Source of the DNA: Pseudomonas sp. SL4(2022)
GTDB taxonomy: Bacteria; Pseudomonadota; Gammaproteobacteria; Pseudomonadales; Pseudomonadaceae
Length of the DNA: 64,000 bases
Direction of reading: 5' to 3'
Assembly (NCBI RefSeq): GCF_026625725.1
Contig: NZ_CP113060.1
Span: 1,370,001-1,434,000 of the forward strand
The notes beneath the pieces are model-generated. The model saw only the letters and a list, made by a program, of their open reading frames with translations. It did not search any database and was not told the DNA's origin. A program made the position numbers and the translations under genes. Shown here piece by piece: positions 9,008 to 18,593 of the stretch; positions within the stretch are counted from its first letter, which is position 1, and the number at the start of each line of letters is the position of its first letter.

Positions 9008-9778
9008 CTAGCGCACCACGATCCCGCGACTGGCCATGTAGGCCTTGGCTTCCGGCACAGTGTATTCGCCGAAATGGAAGATGCTCGCCGCCAGTACGGC
9101 TGCGGCCTTGCCTTCGATGATGCCGTCAGCCAGGTGCTGCAGGTTGCCGACGCCGCCGGAGGCGATCACCGGAATGCCGACCATTTCGCTGATGGCGCGG
9201 GTCACGCCCAGGTCATAGCCGCTTTTCACGCCGTCCTGATCCATGCTGGTCAGGAGGATTTCACCGGCACCGAGGTCTTCCATCTTCTTCGCCCAGAGCA
9301 CCGCATCCAGACCGGTGGGCTTGCGCCCGCCGTGGGTGAAGATTTCCCAGCGCGGGGTTTCACCCGGCTTGGAGACTTTCTTCGCGTCGATGGCCACGAC
9401 GATGCACTGCGAACCAAAGCGCGAAGCCGCTTCGCCGACGAACTCCGGGGTGAACACCGCGGCAGTGTTGATCGACACTTTGTCCGCTCCGGCGTTCAGC
9501 AGGTTGCGAATGTCCTGCACGGTGCGCACGCCGCCGCCCACGGTCAGCGGGATAAACACCTGGCTGGCCATGCGCTCGACGGTGTGCAACGTGGTGTCGC
9601 GGCCGTCGACGCTGGCCGTGATGTCGAGAAAGGTAATCTCGTCAGCACCCTGCTCGTCATAACGACGGGCGATTTCCACCGGGTCGCCGGCGTCGCGGAT
9701 GTTCTCGAACTGCACGCCCTTGACCACGCGGCCATTGTCCACGTCGAGGCAGGGGATGATGCGTTTAGCCAAAGCCAT
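9008..9778 (-). CDS. hisF: Imidazole glycerol phosphate synthase subunit HisF
   Basis: 256 residues from the ATG at 9778, the standard HisF start ([19 protein letters not shown]). It is the cyclase half of IGP synthase. It uses ammonia from HisH to turn PRFAR into imidazole glycerol phosphate and AICAR. The catalytic aspartates are D12 in CLDV and the Asp in TSMDQDG. Phosphate-binding loops GGGVR and ASGGVG are present. It is the last gene of the leftward his operon and is separated from hisA by 125 bases containing a perfect inverted repeat, so its expression may be partly uncoupled. Confidence 0.96.
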   Translation of the reverse strand: MALAKRIIPCLDVDNGRVVKGVQFENIRDAGDPVEIARRYDEQGADEITFLDITASVDGRDTTLHTVERMASQVFIPLTVGGGVRTVQDIRNLLNAGADKVSINTAAVFTPEFVGEAASRFGSQCIVVAIDAKKVSKPGETPRWEIFTHGGRKPTGLDAVLWAKKMEDLGAGEILLTSMDQDGVKSGYDLGVTRAISEMVGIPVIASGGVGNLQHLADGIIEGKAAAVLAASIFHFGEYTVPEAKAYMASRGIVVR

Positions 9779-9860
9779 AACTATGTTCTCGTTGGATGGG
9801 GCGGGCGGCGTTCCGCTGAGCGCAGCGATACCCATCGTCGCGCCAACGGATGACTCCAAC

Positions 9861-9892
9861 GGTGGGTTACGCCGCTACGCGACTAACCCACC
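9861..9892. repeat. Palindromic repeat between hisA and hisF
   Basis: GGTGGGTTA and TAACCCACC form a perfect nine-base inverted repeat with a 14-base centre rich in GC (ACGCCGCTACGCG). It belongs to the same short-palindrome family as copies near 17,165-17,345 and a half copy near 49,330. The hairpin sits in the hisA-hisF gap. Confidence 0.75.
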
Positions 9893-9903
9893 CTACGTTC
9901 AGA

Positions 9904-10641
9904 TCAGCCTTTGAAGGCGTCGCAGAAGGTCTGCGCTTCGGCCACATCCAGGGTGCCTTCATAGATGGCACGCCCAGTGATGGCACCGATGATGCCGGGC
10001 GAACGTGCCAGCAGCAGCTTCTCGATATCACCCAGGTTATGGATGCCGCCGGAGGCGATCACCGGAATACGGCTGGCCGCCGCCAGTGCAGCAGTGGCTT
10101 CGACGTTGCAACCCTGCATCATGCCGTCTTTGGCGATGTCGGTATAAACGATGGCCGAGACGCCGTCTGCTTCGAAGCGCTTGGCCAAATCAGTGGCCTG
10201 TACGGTCGACAATTCTGCCCAGCCGTCGGTGGCGACGAAGCCATCTTTGGCGTCCAGACCGACGATCACCTTACCAGGGAAAGCCTTGCAGGCGTCGGTG
10301 ACGAACTGCGGATCTTTTACCGCCTTGGTGCCGATGATCACGTAGCTGACGCCGGCGCGCACGTAGTGCTCGATGGTTTCCAGGGTACGGATGCCACCGC
10401 CGATCTGGATCGGCAGAGTCGGGTAGCGCTTGGCGATGGCCGTGACCACTTCGCCGTTGACCGGCTGGCCTTCGAAGGCGCCATTGAGGTCAACCAGGTG
10501 CAGACGACGACAGCCGCCTTCGACCCACTTGGCCGCCATGCTCACCGGGTCATCGGAAAACACCGTGGAGTCTTCCATGCGGCCCTGGCGCAGACGCACG
10601 CAGGCGCCGTCCTTCAGATCGATAGCGGGGATAATCAGCAT
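9904..10641 (-). CDS. hisA: ProFAR isomerase HisA
   Basis: 245 residues in a TIM barrel. It carries out the Amadori rearrangement of ProFAR to PRFAR, the step before HisH/HisF. The catalytic Asp is in the N-terminal IPAIDLKDG (D8) and the second in YTDIAKDGM. The phosphate-binding loops IGGGIRTLE and [10 protein letters not shown] are typical. It follows the DUF2164 gene by 36 bases on the same strand and precedes hisF. No anomaly is seen. Confidence 0.96.
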   Translation of the reverse strand: MLIIPAIDLKDGACVRLRQGRMEDSTVFSDDPVSMAAKWVEGGCRRLHLVDLNGAFEGQPVNGEVVTAIAKRYPTLPIQIGGGIRTLETIEHYVRAGVSYVIIGTKAVKDPQFVTDACKAFPGKVIVGLDAKDGFVATDGWAELSTVQATDLAKRFEADGVSAIVYTDIAKDGMMQGCNVEATAALAAASRIPVIASGGIHNLGDIEKLLLARSPGIIGAITGRAIYEGTLDVAEAQTFCDAFKG

Positions 10642-10677
10642 CGGATGAACCTGCTCAAGTCGTGTGAATTCGGTGGG

Positions 10678-10938
10678 TCAGCTCTTTTCGAGTGCCCAGA
10701 GGTCGCTTTCGATGCTCTCGAACCGTTCTTTCAGGTGAGTCTGCACATCGAAAATCGCCCGATTGTAGTAGTGCGGTGCAATCTCGCGGGCAAACAGTTC
10801 GAGCACCTCGGCGACCTCGAAACTGCCCAGTTCCAGCTCGAAGCGCTCGGCCATGAAACGCTTGAGCACCCGACAGGCTTCACGCTCCTGCTCGGCATTC
10901 AACGTCATGATCGGCGGTTTCGCCTTGCCCCGGCTCAT
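10678..10938 (-). CDS. DUF2164 family protein embedded in the his operon
   Basis: 86 residues, cytoplasmic, largely helical and charged, with no signal peptide or membrane segment. Recognisable family features are an N-terminal region rich in Glu/Arg, FELELGSFEVAEVLELF in the middle and HYYNRAIFDVQTHLKERFE at the end. No biochemical function is known to me. Its ATG abuts the hisH stop without a gap and hisA follows after 36 bases, so it is translated from the his mRNA. Whether it acts in histidine synthesis is unknown. Confidence 0.85.
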   Translation of the reverse strand: MSRGKAKPPIMTLNAEQEREACRVLKRFMAERFELELGSFEVAEVLELFAREIAPHYYNRAIFDVQTHLKERFESIESDLWALEKS

Positions 10939-11577
10939 TTACCAGCGGCCATCCCAAGCAGCAAAGTTCTGCAGCAGCTGCAGGCCATGGGTGTGGCTCT
11001 TTTCCGGGTGGAACTGCACGGCAAAGCGCGAACCTTCGGCCAGTGCTGCGGCGAAATCCTTGCCGTAATGACCGCGACCAACCACCTGTTTAGGGTTGCC
11101 GGCCTCGATGTAATAGCTGTGCACGAAGTAGAAGCGCGCCAGGTCCGGAATGTTGTGCCACAGCGGGTGTTTGACCGCCTGCATCACCTCATTCCAGCCC
11201 ATGTGCGGCACCTTGAGCGGCTCGCCGTCTTCGACCATGTCCTTGCCGAAGAAACGCACCTTGCCGGGGAACAGGCCGATGCAATCGACACCATCGTTCT
11301 CTTCGCTGTGCTCCAACAGCGCCTGCATGCCTACACAGATACCAAGAAACGGCCGGTCTGCACTGACTTCGCGCACCAGCGCGTCAAAACCCAGGCGTTT
11401 GATCTCGGCCATGCAATCACGAATCGCGCCCACGCCGGGGAACACCACGCGATCGGCCTCGCGAATCACCTGCGCATCGCTGGTGACCAGCACCTTGCCA
11501 GCACCCACATGCTCAAGCGCCTTGGCCACCGAGTGCAGGTTGCCCATGCCGTAGTCGATTACTGCAACCGTCTGCAC
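10939..11577 (-). CDS. hisH: Imidazole glycerol phosphate synthase subunit HisH
   Basis: 212 residues, class I glutamine amidotransferase. It releases ammonia from glutamine and channels it to HisF. The nucleophile Cys lies in [17 protein letters not shown], and the His and Glu of the triad are in [10 protein letters not shown] near the C-terminus. The N-terminal [19 protein letters not shown] is typical. It begins at the hisB stop with no gap and is followed by the DUF2164 gene, so it is firmly part of the operon. Confidence 0.97.
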   Translation of the reverse strand: MQTVAVIDYGMGNLHSVAKALEHVGAGKVLVTSDAQVIREADRVVFPGVGAIRDCMAEIKRLGFDALVREVSADRPFLGICVGMQALLEHSEENDGVDCIGLFPGKVRFFGKDMVEDGEPLKVPHMGWNEVMQAVKHPLWHNIPDLARFYFVHSYYIEAGNPKQVVGRGHYGKDFAAALAEGSRFAVQFHPEKSHTHGLQLLQNFAAWDGRW

Positions 11578-12171
11578 TTACAAGCACCCTTTGGTCGACG
11601 GCATTTGCCCGGCCATGCGCTCATCCAGCGTCACCGCCATGCGCAGCGCGCGGCCGAAGGCTTTGAACACGGTTTCAATCTGGTGGTGGGTATTGGTGCC
11701 ACGCAGGTTGTCGATGTGCAGCGAAACCAGCGCGTGGTTGACGAACCCCTGGAAGAACTCCTGGAACAAGTCCACGTCAAAACCACCGACCACGGCGCGG
11801 GTAAACGGCACGTGCATCTGCAGGCCCGGACGGCCGGAGAAGTCGATCACCACGCGCGACAGCGCTTCATCCAGCGGCACATAGGAATGACCGTAACGGG
11901 TCATGCCCTTTTTGTCGCCGATAGCCTGAGTGAAGGCCTGGCCAAGGGTGATGCCGACGTCTTCAACGGTATGATGGTCGTCGATATGCAGGTCGCCCTT
12001 GCACTGGATATCCAAGTCGATCAGACCGTGACGGGCGATCTGATCGAGCATGTGTTCAAGAAACGGCACGCCAATATCAAACTTGGCCTTGCCAGTCCCA
12101 TCCAGGTTGATCGAGACCTTGATCTGGGTCTCCAGGGTATTGCGCTCGACGGATGCCGTACGTTCGGCCAT
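11578..12171 (-). CDS. hisB: Imidazoleglycerol-phosphate dehydratase HisB
   Basis: 197 residues from the ATG at 12171 ([19 protein letters not shown]), the usual size of monofunctional HisB. Earlier in-frame starts add unconserved sequence. It dehydrates IGP to imidazole acetol phosphate with Mn. The metal-binding motifs [24 protein letters not shown] and NTHHQIE are all present. It is the first gene of the leftward his operon, divergent from an FAD oxidoreductase gene across 133 bases that must hold the operon promoter, though I could not fix a clear -35/-10 pair. Confidence 0.96.
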   Translation of the reverse strand: MAERTASVERNTLETQIKVSINLDGTGKAKFDIGVPFLEHMLDQIARHGLIDLDIQCKGDLHIDDHHTVEDVGITLGQAFTQAIGDKKGMTRYGHSYVPLDEALSRVVIDFSGRPGLQMHVPFTRAVVGGFDVDLFQEFFQGFVNHALVSLHIDNLRGTNTHHQIETVFKAFGRALRMAVTLDERMAGQMPSTKGCL

Positions 12172-12304
12172 CACCAGCTCCAGAAATTGCCCACGGAAAA
12201 AGGCTGGCATTATAGGCGGGCATCCACCCAGGCGGCTACCAGCGGCGATCAGAGGCGCCGCTATCGAACGCATAACCCCACGTCAGAGAACGAACGGAAC
12301 GCAT

Positions 12305-13405
12305 ATGGACAGTATCGACACCCTGATTATTGGCGCAGGCGCGGTCGGCCTGGCCTGCGCTGCACGCTTGAGTACGCCGGGGCAGAGCTGCCTGATCGTC
12401 GAGGCGGAAAGCCTGATCGGCAGCCATACCTCCAGCCGCAACTCAGAAGTTATCCATGCAGGGATCTACTACGCCCCCGGCTCACTCAAGGCCGAACTGT
12501 GCCTGGAAGGCCGCGAACGCCTGTATGCCTGGTGCAACAGCCATCAGGTGGCGCACCGCCGGCTGGGCAAACTGCTGGTGGCCGTGGAAGGCGCAGAAAT
12601 CGCCAAACTCGAACAACTGCAGCGCAATGCCCAAGCCTGCGGCGTGCACGACCTGCAGACCATCGAGCAGCCGCAGCTAAATGCCCTGGAACCCGCCGTG
12701 CGCGGCGTTGCCGCCCTGCTCTCGCCCAGCACCGGGATTATCGACAGCCACGCCTACCTGCAATCGCTACTGGCTGCTGCCGAGCATCGCGGCGCGCAGT
12801 TGATTCTGCACACCCGCGTCGAACAGCTCGAAGCAGATGGCGATGGTTGGCTAGCCCACGGCCAGAGCAACGGTGAGCCATTCCAGCTCAAAGCCCAGCG
12901 GGTGATCAATGCCGGCGGCCTGTTCGCCCAGCAACTGGCCAAGCAAACCCAAGGGCTGCAGAACCTACCGCCGCTGCACCTGTGCCAGGGCCGCTACTTC
13001 AGCTACAGCGGCCGCTCACCCTTCCAGCACCTGATTTACCCAATGCCGGAAGCCAACACCGCCGGACTTGGCATCCACGCCACCCTGGACCTTGGCGGCC
13101 AGCTGCGTTTCGGCCCGGATACCCGCTACCTCACGCACATCGATTATCAGGTCGAGGAAAGCCTGCGCGCGCCATTCGCCGACGCCATCCGCCGCTACTT
13201 CCCAGCCCTCGACAGCGCGCGCCTGGTGCCGGGCTACAGCGGTATTCGACCGAAACTCGCAGGCCCCGGGGAACCGGCCGCCGACTTCATTATCCAAACG
13301 CCCAATGATCACGGCCTGTCAGGCCTGGTCAACCTGTTCGGTATCGAGTCCCCCGGCCTCACCGCCAGCCTGGCGATTGCCGAGCGTGTGGCTCAGGCCC
13401 TGTAA
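12305..13405 (+). CDS. FAD-dependent oxidoreductase, L-2-hydroxyglutarate oxidase-like
   Basis: 366 residues from the ATG at 12305, where the protein starts with the dinucleotide-binding LIIGAGAVGLACAARL. The fold is the DAO family. SHTSSRNSEVIHAGIYY (about residues 40-56) and the C-terminal GYSGIRPKLAGPGE match L-2-hydroxyglutarate oxidase LhgO and relatives. The likely reaction is oxidation of a 2-hydroxy acid with electrons going to the membrane quinone pool. The exact substrate is inferred only from family resemblance. No transmembrane segment is seen. It stands alone between hisB and asmA. Confidence 0.82.
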   Translation: MDSIDTLIIGAGAVGLACAARLSTPGQSCLIVEAESLIGSHTSSRNSEVIHAGIYYAPGSLKAELCLEGRERLYAWCNSHQVAHRRLGKLLVAVEGAEIAKLEQLQRNAQACGVHDLQTIEQPQLNALEPAVRGVAALLSPSTGIIDSHAYLQSLLAAAEHRGAQLILHTRVEQLEADGDGWLAHGQSNGEPFQLKAQRVINAGGLFAQQLAKQTQGLQNLPPLHLCQGRYFSYSGRSPFQHLIYPMPEANTAGLGIHATLDLGGQLRFGPDTRYLTHIDYQVEESLRAPFADAIRRYFPALDSARLVPGYSGIRPKLAGPGEPAADFIIQTPNDHGLSGLVNLFGIESPGLTASLAIAERVAQAL

Positions 13406-13528
13406 AAGCCGCTTGCAAAATCACCCGGCAAACCGGACTGTCAGCGGCCCAGATAAAAGTGCCGGCGCTATACTCGCCGGCTTGAATGGCTGCTTTTCAC
13501 CCTCTTGCTTCGAAACAAGGATTCGCAC

Positions 13529-15763
13529 ATGAAAGCGCTCGGCAAAATTCTCGGCCTGTTTTTTCTCGGGCTCTTGCTGATCATCGTGGCGCTGGGCTTT
13601 GCCCTCACCCACTTGTTCGATCCCAACGATTACAAAGATGAAATCCGCCAGCTGGCCCGCGACAAGGCCAACCTGGAGCTGACCCTCAAGGGCGATATCG
13701 GCTGGAGCCTGTTCCCCTGGCTCGGCCTGGAGCTGACCGACGCCACCCTCGCCAGCCCCAACACCCCGGACAAGCCGTTCGCCGACCTGCGCCTCCTCGG
13801 CCTGTCGGTACGCGTGCTGCCGCTGCTGCGCAAGGAAGTGCAGATGAGCGACATCCGTATCGACGGCCTCAACCTCAACCTGCAGCGCGACGAGAAAGGC
13901 CGCAGCAACTGGGACGATGTCGGCAAGCCAGCCAACGCCGCGAATGCAACAGCCGACGCACCAGCAGCGAGCACCGACAGCACGCAGGCCGACAGCCCAG
14001 CCGCTGAGCCTAGCGAAAGCAGCCAGCCACTGAAGCTGGATATCGACAGCCTGATCGTCAACAGCGCACGCATCGACTACCACGATGCGCAAAAAGGCCA
14101 GCAATTCAGCGCCGAAAGCATCCAGCTGACCACCGGAGCGATTCGCGAAGGTGCAAGCATCCCGGTCAAACTCAGCGCCTTCTTCGGCCTCAACAAACCG
14201 GTGCTGCGCGCGCGCAGCGAACTGCAAGGCGAACTGCGCTTCGACCGCGCCTTGAAACGCTACCAACTGGAAGACGCCAAACTCTCCGGCGAAGTCTCCG
14301 GCGAACCCTTCGATGGCCAGACCCTGACCTACTCCGCGCAAGGCCAACTGCTGGTCGACCTGGCCGCCCAGGTCGCCGAATGGAACGGCCTGAAACTCTC
14401 CGGCAACCAGCTGCGCGCCTTGGGCGAGTTGAAAGTCCGCGACCTCGACAAGCAGCCAAAACTCAGCGGCGGCCTGTCCATCGCTCCACTCAACCTGCGT
14501 GAATTCCTCGCCACCATCGGCCAGAAACTGCCGCCGATGAACGATGACAAAACCCTCAGCCAGTTCGAATTGGTCACCCGCCTCAGCGGCACCGACAACA
14601 GCCTGACCCTTGAAGACCTCAAGCTGACCCTGGATGACAGCCACTTCAGTGGCCAGCTGGCAATTGCCGATTTCACCAAGCAGGCACTGCGCGTGCAGCT
14701 CAAGGGCAACCAGCTGAACCTCGATCGCTACCTGCCCGCGCCCTCCAAGGACGCCAAGGATGCCGGTGCCGCCCGCAAGGCCGAGGTCAAGGCCAGCGTC
14801 GCCAATGCCGGACAGAGCGGCAGCACACCACTGCCTGACGCACCGACCCAGCAAGCCTGGAGCAGCAGCGAAATGCTGCCACTCGACCTGCTGCGCAAGC
14901 TCGACGTGCAACTCGACCTCGGCCTGGATCAGCTCATCGTCCAACAGCAGGTGATCAGCACCTTCAGCGCCAAGGCACAAAGCAAAGGTGGCCTGCTGAC
15001 CCTGCAGGATGTGCGCGGCACTATCGGCAACGGCAGTTTCAACGCCCAAGCCAGCATCGATGCACGCCCAGCCATCCCGCTGCTCAGCGTACGCAAAAGT
15101 GTCAGCGGCATTCCGCTTGAGCCATTTCTGAAAAAGTCCGACCAGCCTTCGCCGGTCAAAGGCCTGCTGGATCTCAACGCCAACCTGACCACCAGCGGCA
15201 ATAGCCAGCGCGCCTGGGTTGAAGGACTGACAGGTGATGCACGGTTCCAGCTGAATGACGGCGTGCTGGTCGACGCCAACCTCGAACAGCAACTGTGTCG
15301 CGGCATCGCCACGCTCAACCGCAAATCCCTGAGCAGCGACCCGCGCGGCAGGGACACGCCCTTCAAAACCCTGCAAGGCAGCCTGAGCCTACACAATGGC
15401 GTCGCCCACAACCCGGACCTCAAGGCCGCCATTCCAGGCCTGGCAGTCAGCGGCAATGGCGACCTGGACCTGCGCATCCTCGGCCTTGACTACCGCATCG
15501 GTATCACCGTCATTGGCGATCAGCGCGAAATGCCTGACCCGGCCTGCCAGGTCAACGAACGCTATGTCGGCATCGAATGGCCGGTGCGCTGCCGCGGCCC
15601 ACTGGAAATGGGTGGCAAGGCCTGCCGCCTGGATCAGGACGGCCTGGGCAAAGTCGCCGCCAAGCTGGCCGGCAACAAGCTCAGCGAGAAGATCGAAGAA
15701 AAACTCGGCGACAAAGTCAGCCCCGAACTGAAAGACGCACTCAAGGGCCTGTTCAACCGATGA
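13529..15763 (+). CDS. AsmA family protein
   Basis: 744 residues from the ATG at 13529. An N-terminal membrane helix ([21 protein letters not shown], about residues 10-30) is followed by a large periplasmic domain of repeating beta strands with the AsmA signature near [23 protein letters not shown]. Two low-complexity Ala/Ser/Asp linkers occur near residues 135-165 and 410-445. The C-terminal part holds [20 protein letters not shown]. AsmA-like proteins are implicated in lipid transfer between inner and outer membranes and in outer-membrane homeostasis. It overlaps mutY by ATGA, so the two are translationally coupled. Confidence 0.92.
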   Translation: MKALGKILGLFFLGLLLIIVALGFALTHLFDPNDYKDEIRQLARDKANLELTLKGDIGWSLFPWLGLELTDATLASPNTPDKPFADLRLLGLSVRVLPLLRKEVQMSDIRIDGLNLNLQRDEKGRSNWDDVGKPANAANATADAPAASTDSTQADSPAAEPSESSQPLKLDIDSLIVNSARIDYHDAQKGQQFSAESIQLTTGAIREGASIPVKLSAFFGLNKPVLRARSELQGELRFDRALKRYQLEDAKLSGEVSGEPFDGQTLTYSAQGQLLVDLAAQVAEWNGLKLSGNQLRALGELKVRDLDKQPKLSGGLSIAPLNLREFLATIGQKLPPMNDDKTLSQFELVTRLSGTDNSLTLEDLKLTLDDSHFSGQLAIADFTKQALRVQLKGNQLNLDRYLPAPSKDAKDAGAARKAEVKASVANAGQSGSTPLPDAPTQQAWSSSEMLPLDLLRKLDVQLDLGLDQLIVQQQVISTFSAKAQSKGGLLTLQDVRGTIGNGSFNAQASIDARPAIPLLSVRKSVSGIPLEPFLKKSDQPSPVKGLLDLNANLTTSGNSQRAWVEGLTGDARFQLNDGVLVDANLEQQLCRGIATLNRKSLSSDPRGRDTPFKTLQGSLSLHNGVAHNPDLKAAIPGLAVSGNGDLDLRILGLDYRIGITVIGDQREMPDPACQVNERYVGIEWPVRCRGPLEMGGKACRLDQDGLGKVAAKLAGNKLSEKIEEKLGDKVSPELKDALKGLFNR

Positions 15764-16839
15764 GCCCCGCGCAATTTTCCGCCGCAGTTCTGAACTGGTA
15801 CGACAGCCACGGGCGCAAGGACCTGCCCTGGCAACAGGGCATCACACCCTACCGCGTGTGGGTCTCAGAGATCATGCTGCAGCAGACTCAGGTCAGCACC
15901 GTACTCGGCTATTTCGACCGCTTTATGGCCGCATTGCCGACGGTTAATGACCTGGCCGCAGCCCCGGAAGACGAAGTGCTACACCTGTGGACGGGCCTCG
16001 GTTACTACACCCGCGCGCGCAATCTGCAAAAAACCGCGCAGATCGTTATGCGCGAACATGCCGGCGAGTTCCCCCGCGATGTCGACCAGCTCACCGAACT
16101 TCCCGGCATCGGCCGCTCCACCGCTGGCGCCATCGCCAGCCTCAGCATGGGCCTGCGCGCGCCGATCCTCGACGGCAATGTCAAACGCGTACTGGCGCGC
16201 TACGTCGCGCAGGAAGGCTATCCAGGCGAGCCAAAGGTGGCCAAGCAGCTGTGGGATGTGGCCGAGCGCTATACCCCGCACGCCCGGATAAACCACTACA
16301 CCCAAGCGATGATGGACCTCGGTGCCACCCTGTGTACCCGCAGCAAGCCGAGCTGCCTGCTCTGCCCGCTGAAGAGCGGCTGCCAGGCACACCTGCTGGG
16401 CCTGGAAATCCGCTACCCGATCCCCAAGCCGCGCAAGACATTGCCACAGAAACGCACACTGATGCCGATCTTCGCCAACCACCACGGCGAGGTGCTGCTC
16501 TATCGCCGCCCATCCAGCGGCCTCTGGGGCGGCCTGTGGAGCCTGCCGGAACTGGACGAAGTAACAGCCATCGCCCCACTCGCCAGCCAGCATGGCCTGC
16601 AACTCGGCGCGCAACGCGAGCTGAGCGACCTGACCCACACCTTCAGCCACTTCCAACTGACGATCGAGCCCTGGCTGGTGCAGGTCGACGCCGCGCCAAC
16701 TGCCGTGGCCGAGGCTGACTGGCTCTGGTATAACCTCGCCACCCCGCCGCGCCTGGGCCTTGCCGCCCCAGTGAAGAAGTTGCTGAAGCGCGCGGCCGAT
16801 GCACTCGCAACAGCACCGAATACTGGAGAAACACCATGA
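15760..16839 (+). CDS. mutY: Adenine DNA glycosylase MutY
   Basis: 359 residues. It removes A mispaired with 8-oxoguanine. The HhH-GPD core has [15 protein letters not shown] and the catalytic Asp region [12 protein letters not shown]. The iron-sulfur ligands have the exact C-X6-C-X2-C-X5-C spacing ([17 protein letters not shown]). The C-terminal NUDIX-like domain that recognises 8-oxoG starts near [17 protein letters not shown]. The ATG overlaps the asmA stop, and the gene's own stop overlaps the yggX start (ATGA), forming an asmA-mutY-yggX operon. Confidence 0.97.
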   Translation: MSPAQFSAAVLNWYDSHGRKDLPWQQGITPYRVWVSEIMLQQTQVSTVLGYFDRFMAALPTVNDLAAAPEDEVLHLWTGLGYYTRARNLQKTAQIVMREHAGEFPRDVDQLTELPGIGRSTAGAIASLSMGLRAPILDGNVKRVLARYVAQEGYPGEPKVAKQLWDVAERYTPHARINHYTQAMMDLGATLCTRSKPSCLLCPLKSGCQAHLLGLEIRYPIPKPRKTLPQKRTLMPIFANHHGEVLLYRRPSSGLWGGLWSLPELDEVTAIAPLASQHGLQLGAQRELSDLTHTFSHFQLTIEPWLVQVDAAPTAVAEADWLWYNLATPPRLGLAAPVKKLLKRAADALATAPNTGETP

Positions 16840-17108
16840 CCCGCACCGTACAGTGCCGCAAACACAAGCAGGAACTCCCCGGCCTGGACCGCCCGCCGTA
16901 TCCGGGCGCCAAAGGTGAGGACATCTTCAACAACGTCTCCAAGCAAGCCTGGGACGAATGGCAGAAGCACCAGACCCTGCTGATCAACGAACGCCGCCTG
17001 AACATGATGAACGCCGAAGACCGCAAATTCCTCCAGGCCGAGATGGACAAATTCCTCTCCGGCGAGGAATACGCCCAGGCCGAAGGTTATGTGCCACCCA
17101 GCGAGTAA
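16836..17108 (+). CDS. yggX: Fe(2+)-trafficking / oxidative damage protection protein YggX
   Basis: 90 residues. It is a small cytoplasmic protein that helps protect iron-sulfur enzymes. The conserved N-terminus [24 protein letters not shown] includes the single Cys (C7), and [20 protein letters not shown] is near the C-terminus. Coupling to mutY, itself an Fe-S DNA repair enzyme, is a common proteobacterial pairing. Nothing unusual in the sequence. Confidence 0.96.
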   Translation: MTRTVQCRKHKQELPGLDRPPYPGAKGEDIFNNVSKQAWDEWQKHQTLLINERRLNMMNAEDRKFLQAEMDKFLSGEEYAQAEGYVPPSE

Positions 17109-17421
17109 CCCTGGCGAACCGTGGAAGGCGCTTTAGCGGCGAACGGCTCTAACAGCAGGCCTAGGGTGGATGAAGCCTTATCCATCCACCACACCGAGAG
17201 GGTGGATAAGCAAAGCGTTACCCACCCTACACGCCTCACCCGTGGGAGGCGTTTTAGCGGCGAAATGCCCCACCAGAAATCGCGACTAAAGCCCCTCACG
17301 CGCTCATCACCCAGACCGCAGGGTGAATAACGCCTTATCCATTCAGCGCATCGCAAGGTGCCGCGCAACCCTCACCCGAACCTAACCGCCCGTAATAATT
17401 AAATATTTTTCAAACTCGCGC
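17109..17421. repeat. Non-coding REP/palindrome cluster before tRNA-Phe
   Basis: About 310 bases with no credible gene. Three REP units are visible: GTGGAAGGCGCTTTAGCGGC at 17121, GTGGGAGGCGTTTTAGCGGC at 17241, and an inverse copy, TCGCGACTAAAGCCCCTCAC, at 17280-17299. The second and third form an inverted REP pair. Between them are GGTGGAT/ATCCACC (17165-17190), GGGTGG/CCACCC (17200-17227) and a TGAATAA...TTATCCATTCA palindrome (17324-17345). No REP-associated transposase gene is in the window. Confidence 0.8.
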
Positions 17422-17450
17422 TTGACACCCACCCTTCAAATCCGTCTAAT
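17422..17450 (+). promoter_or_regulatory. Sigma-70 promoter of tRNA-Phe
   Basis: TTGACA, a 17-base spacer and TCTAAT are followed by a GC-rich discriminator (AGCGCCCC), the usual layout of a stringently controlled stable-RNA promoter. The predicted start lies a few bases before the tRNA. Confidence 0.85.
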
Positions 17451-17462
17451 AGCGCCCCGTTG

Positions 17463-17538
17463 GCCCAGGTAGCTCAGTCGGTAGAGCAGGGGATTGAAAA
17501 TCCCCGTGTCGGCGGTTCGATTCCGTCCCTGGGCACCA
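17463..17538 (+). tRNA. tRNA-Phe (anticodon GAA)
   Basis: 76 bases with encoded CCA. The acceptor stem GCCCAGG pairs with CCTGGGC. The D-stem is GCTC/GAGC, the anticodon stem GGGGA/TCCCC with loop TTGAAAA, and the T-loop TTCGATT. The anticodon GAA reads Phe codons. Confidence 0.97.
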
Positions 17539-17550
17539 CTAATACCGGAA

Positions 17551-17585
17551 AACCCCAAGCGAGCTAAACCTCCTTGGGGTTTTTT
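17551..17585 (+). terminator. Intrinsic terminator of tRNA-Phe
   Basis: AACCCCAAG pairs with CTTGGGGTT and is followed by TTTTT. It lies 13 bases after the tRNA CCA end. Confidence 0.88.
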
Positions 17586-17800
17586 AATGCCTGTATTTCA
17601 ACTCGCACCCCAAAGCCGATAGGCGCCAGCAGAAATTGTGCACGCGCGACAGCCAACTGCAGCCAGGCGACACCGTAACCAGCCAAGCCGGGCACGGCCG
17701 GTAAACGGCTTGGCGGCCAGCGAAACGCTATGCTAGCTTGACGCCTCGCCAGGAAGGCCAGACAACGCCTGAGCGCACCCGAACAAGAAGAGGACACCCC

Positions 17801-18574
17801 ATGGCCGAGGCCACGCCTGCGCTGGAAATTCGCGATCTGCACAAACGCTACGGCGACCTTGAGGTGCTCAAGGGCATCTCCCTCACCGCTCGCGACGGCG
17901 ATGTGATTTCCATCCTCGGCTCATCCGGCTCCGGCAAATCGACCTTTCTGCGCTGCATCAACCTGCTGGAAAACCCACACAAGGGGCAGATCATCGTGGC
18001 TGGCGAGGAGCTCAAACTCAAAGCCACGAAGAATGGCGACCTGGTTGCCACTGACAACCGCCAGATCAATCGCCTGCGCAGCGAGATCGGCTTTGTCTTT
18101 CAGAATTTCAATCTGTGGCCGCACATGAGCGTGCTCGATAACATCATCGAGGCACCGCGCCGTGTACTCGGCAAGAGCAAGGCTGAAGCCATCGAAATGG
18201 CCGAAGCGTTGCTGGCCAAGGTCGGTATTGCCGACAAGCGCCACGTTTACCCCAATCAGCTTTCCGGCGGCCAGCAACAACGCGCAGCCATTGCCCGCAC
18301 CCTGGCCATGCAGCCGAAAGTCATCCTGTTCGATGAGCCCACGTCGGCCCTCGACCCGGAGATGGTACAAGAAGTGCTTAATGTGATCCGCGCACTCGCC
18401 GAAGAAGGCCGAACCATGCTGCTGGTTACCCACGAGATGAACTTTGCTCGCCAGGTGTCCAGTGAAGTGGTGTTCCTGCATCAGGGCCTGGTCGAAGAAC
18501 AAGGCTCTCCTGAACAGGTATTCGAAAACCCGAATTCGGCGCGCTGCAAACAATTCATGTCCAGCAACCACTGA
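17801..18574 (+). CDS. Polar amino-acid ABC transporter, ATP-binding subunit (HisP/ArtP type)
   Basis: 257 residues from the ATG at 17801, preceded by AAGAGGA. Walker A is GSSGSGKST near residue 45, the Q-loop is in FVFQNFNLWPHMSV, the signature is LSGGQQQR, Walker B is VILFDEPTSALD and the H-loop is LVTHEMNFA. This is the standard architecture of the basic amino-acid (His/Arg/Lys/ornithine) importer ATPase. It is the first gene of a four-gene operon (ATPase, binding protein, two permeases). The promoter is probably within the 215 bases after the tRNA-Phe terminator. Confidence 0.93.
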   Translation: MAEATPALEIRDLHKRYGDLEVLKGISLTARDGDVISILGSSGSGKSTFLRCINLLENPHKGQIIVAGEELKLKATKNGDLVATDNRQINRLRSEIGFVFQNFNLWPHMSVLDNIIEAPRRVLGKSKAEAIEMAEALLAKVGIADKRHVYPNQLSGGQQQRAAIARTLAMQPKVILFDEPTSALDPEMVQEVLNVIRALAEEGRTMLLVTHEMNFARQVSSEVVFLHQGLVEEQGSPEQVFENPNSARCKQFMSSNH

Positions 18575-18593
18575 AAACACGGAGCAACTACGC

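Noticed and set aside
9850-12304. Very long rightward open frame across hisA, hisH and hisB
   Set aside because: It is an antisense shadow of four confidently called his-operon genes; no domain or start signal.
13421-15376. 651-codon open frame antisense to asmA
   Set aside because: Low-complexity Ala/Gly/Gln composition arising from the codon bias of asmA; no family match recognised.
17109-17421. CRISPR-like array
   Set aside because: The repeats are REP and short palindromes of differing type and spacing in both orientations, without unique spacers of even length or cas genes.
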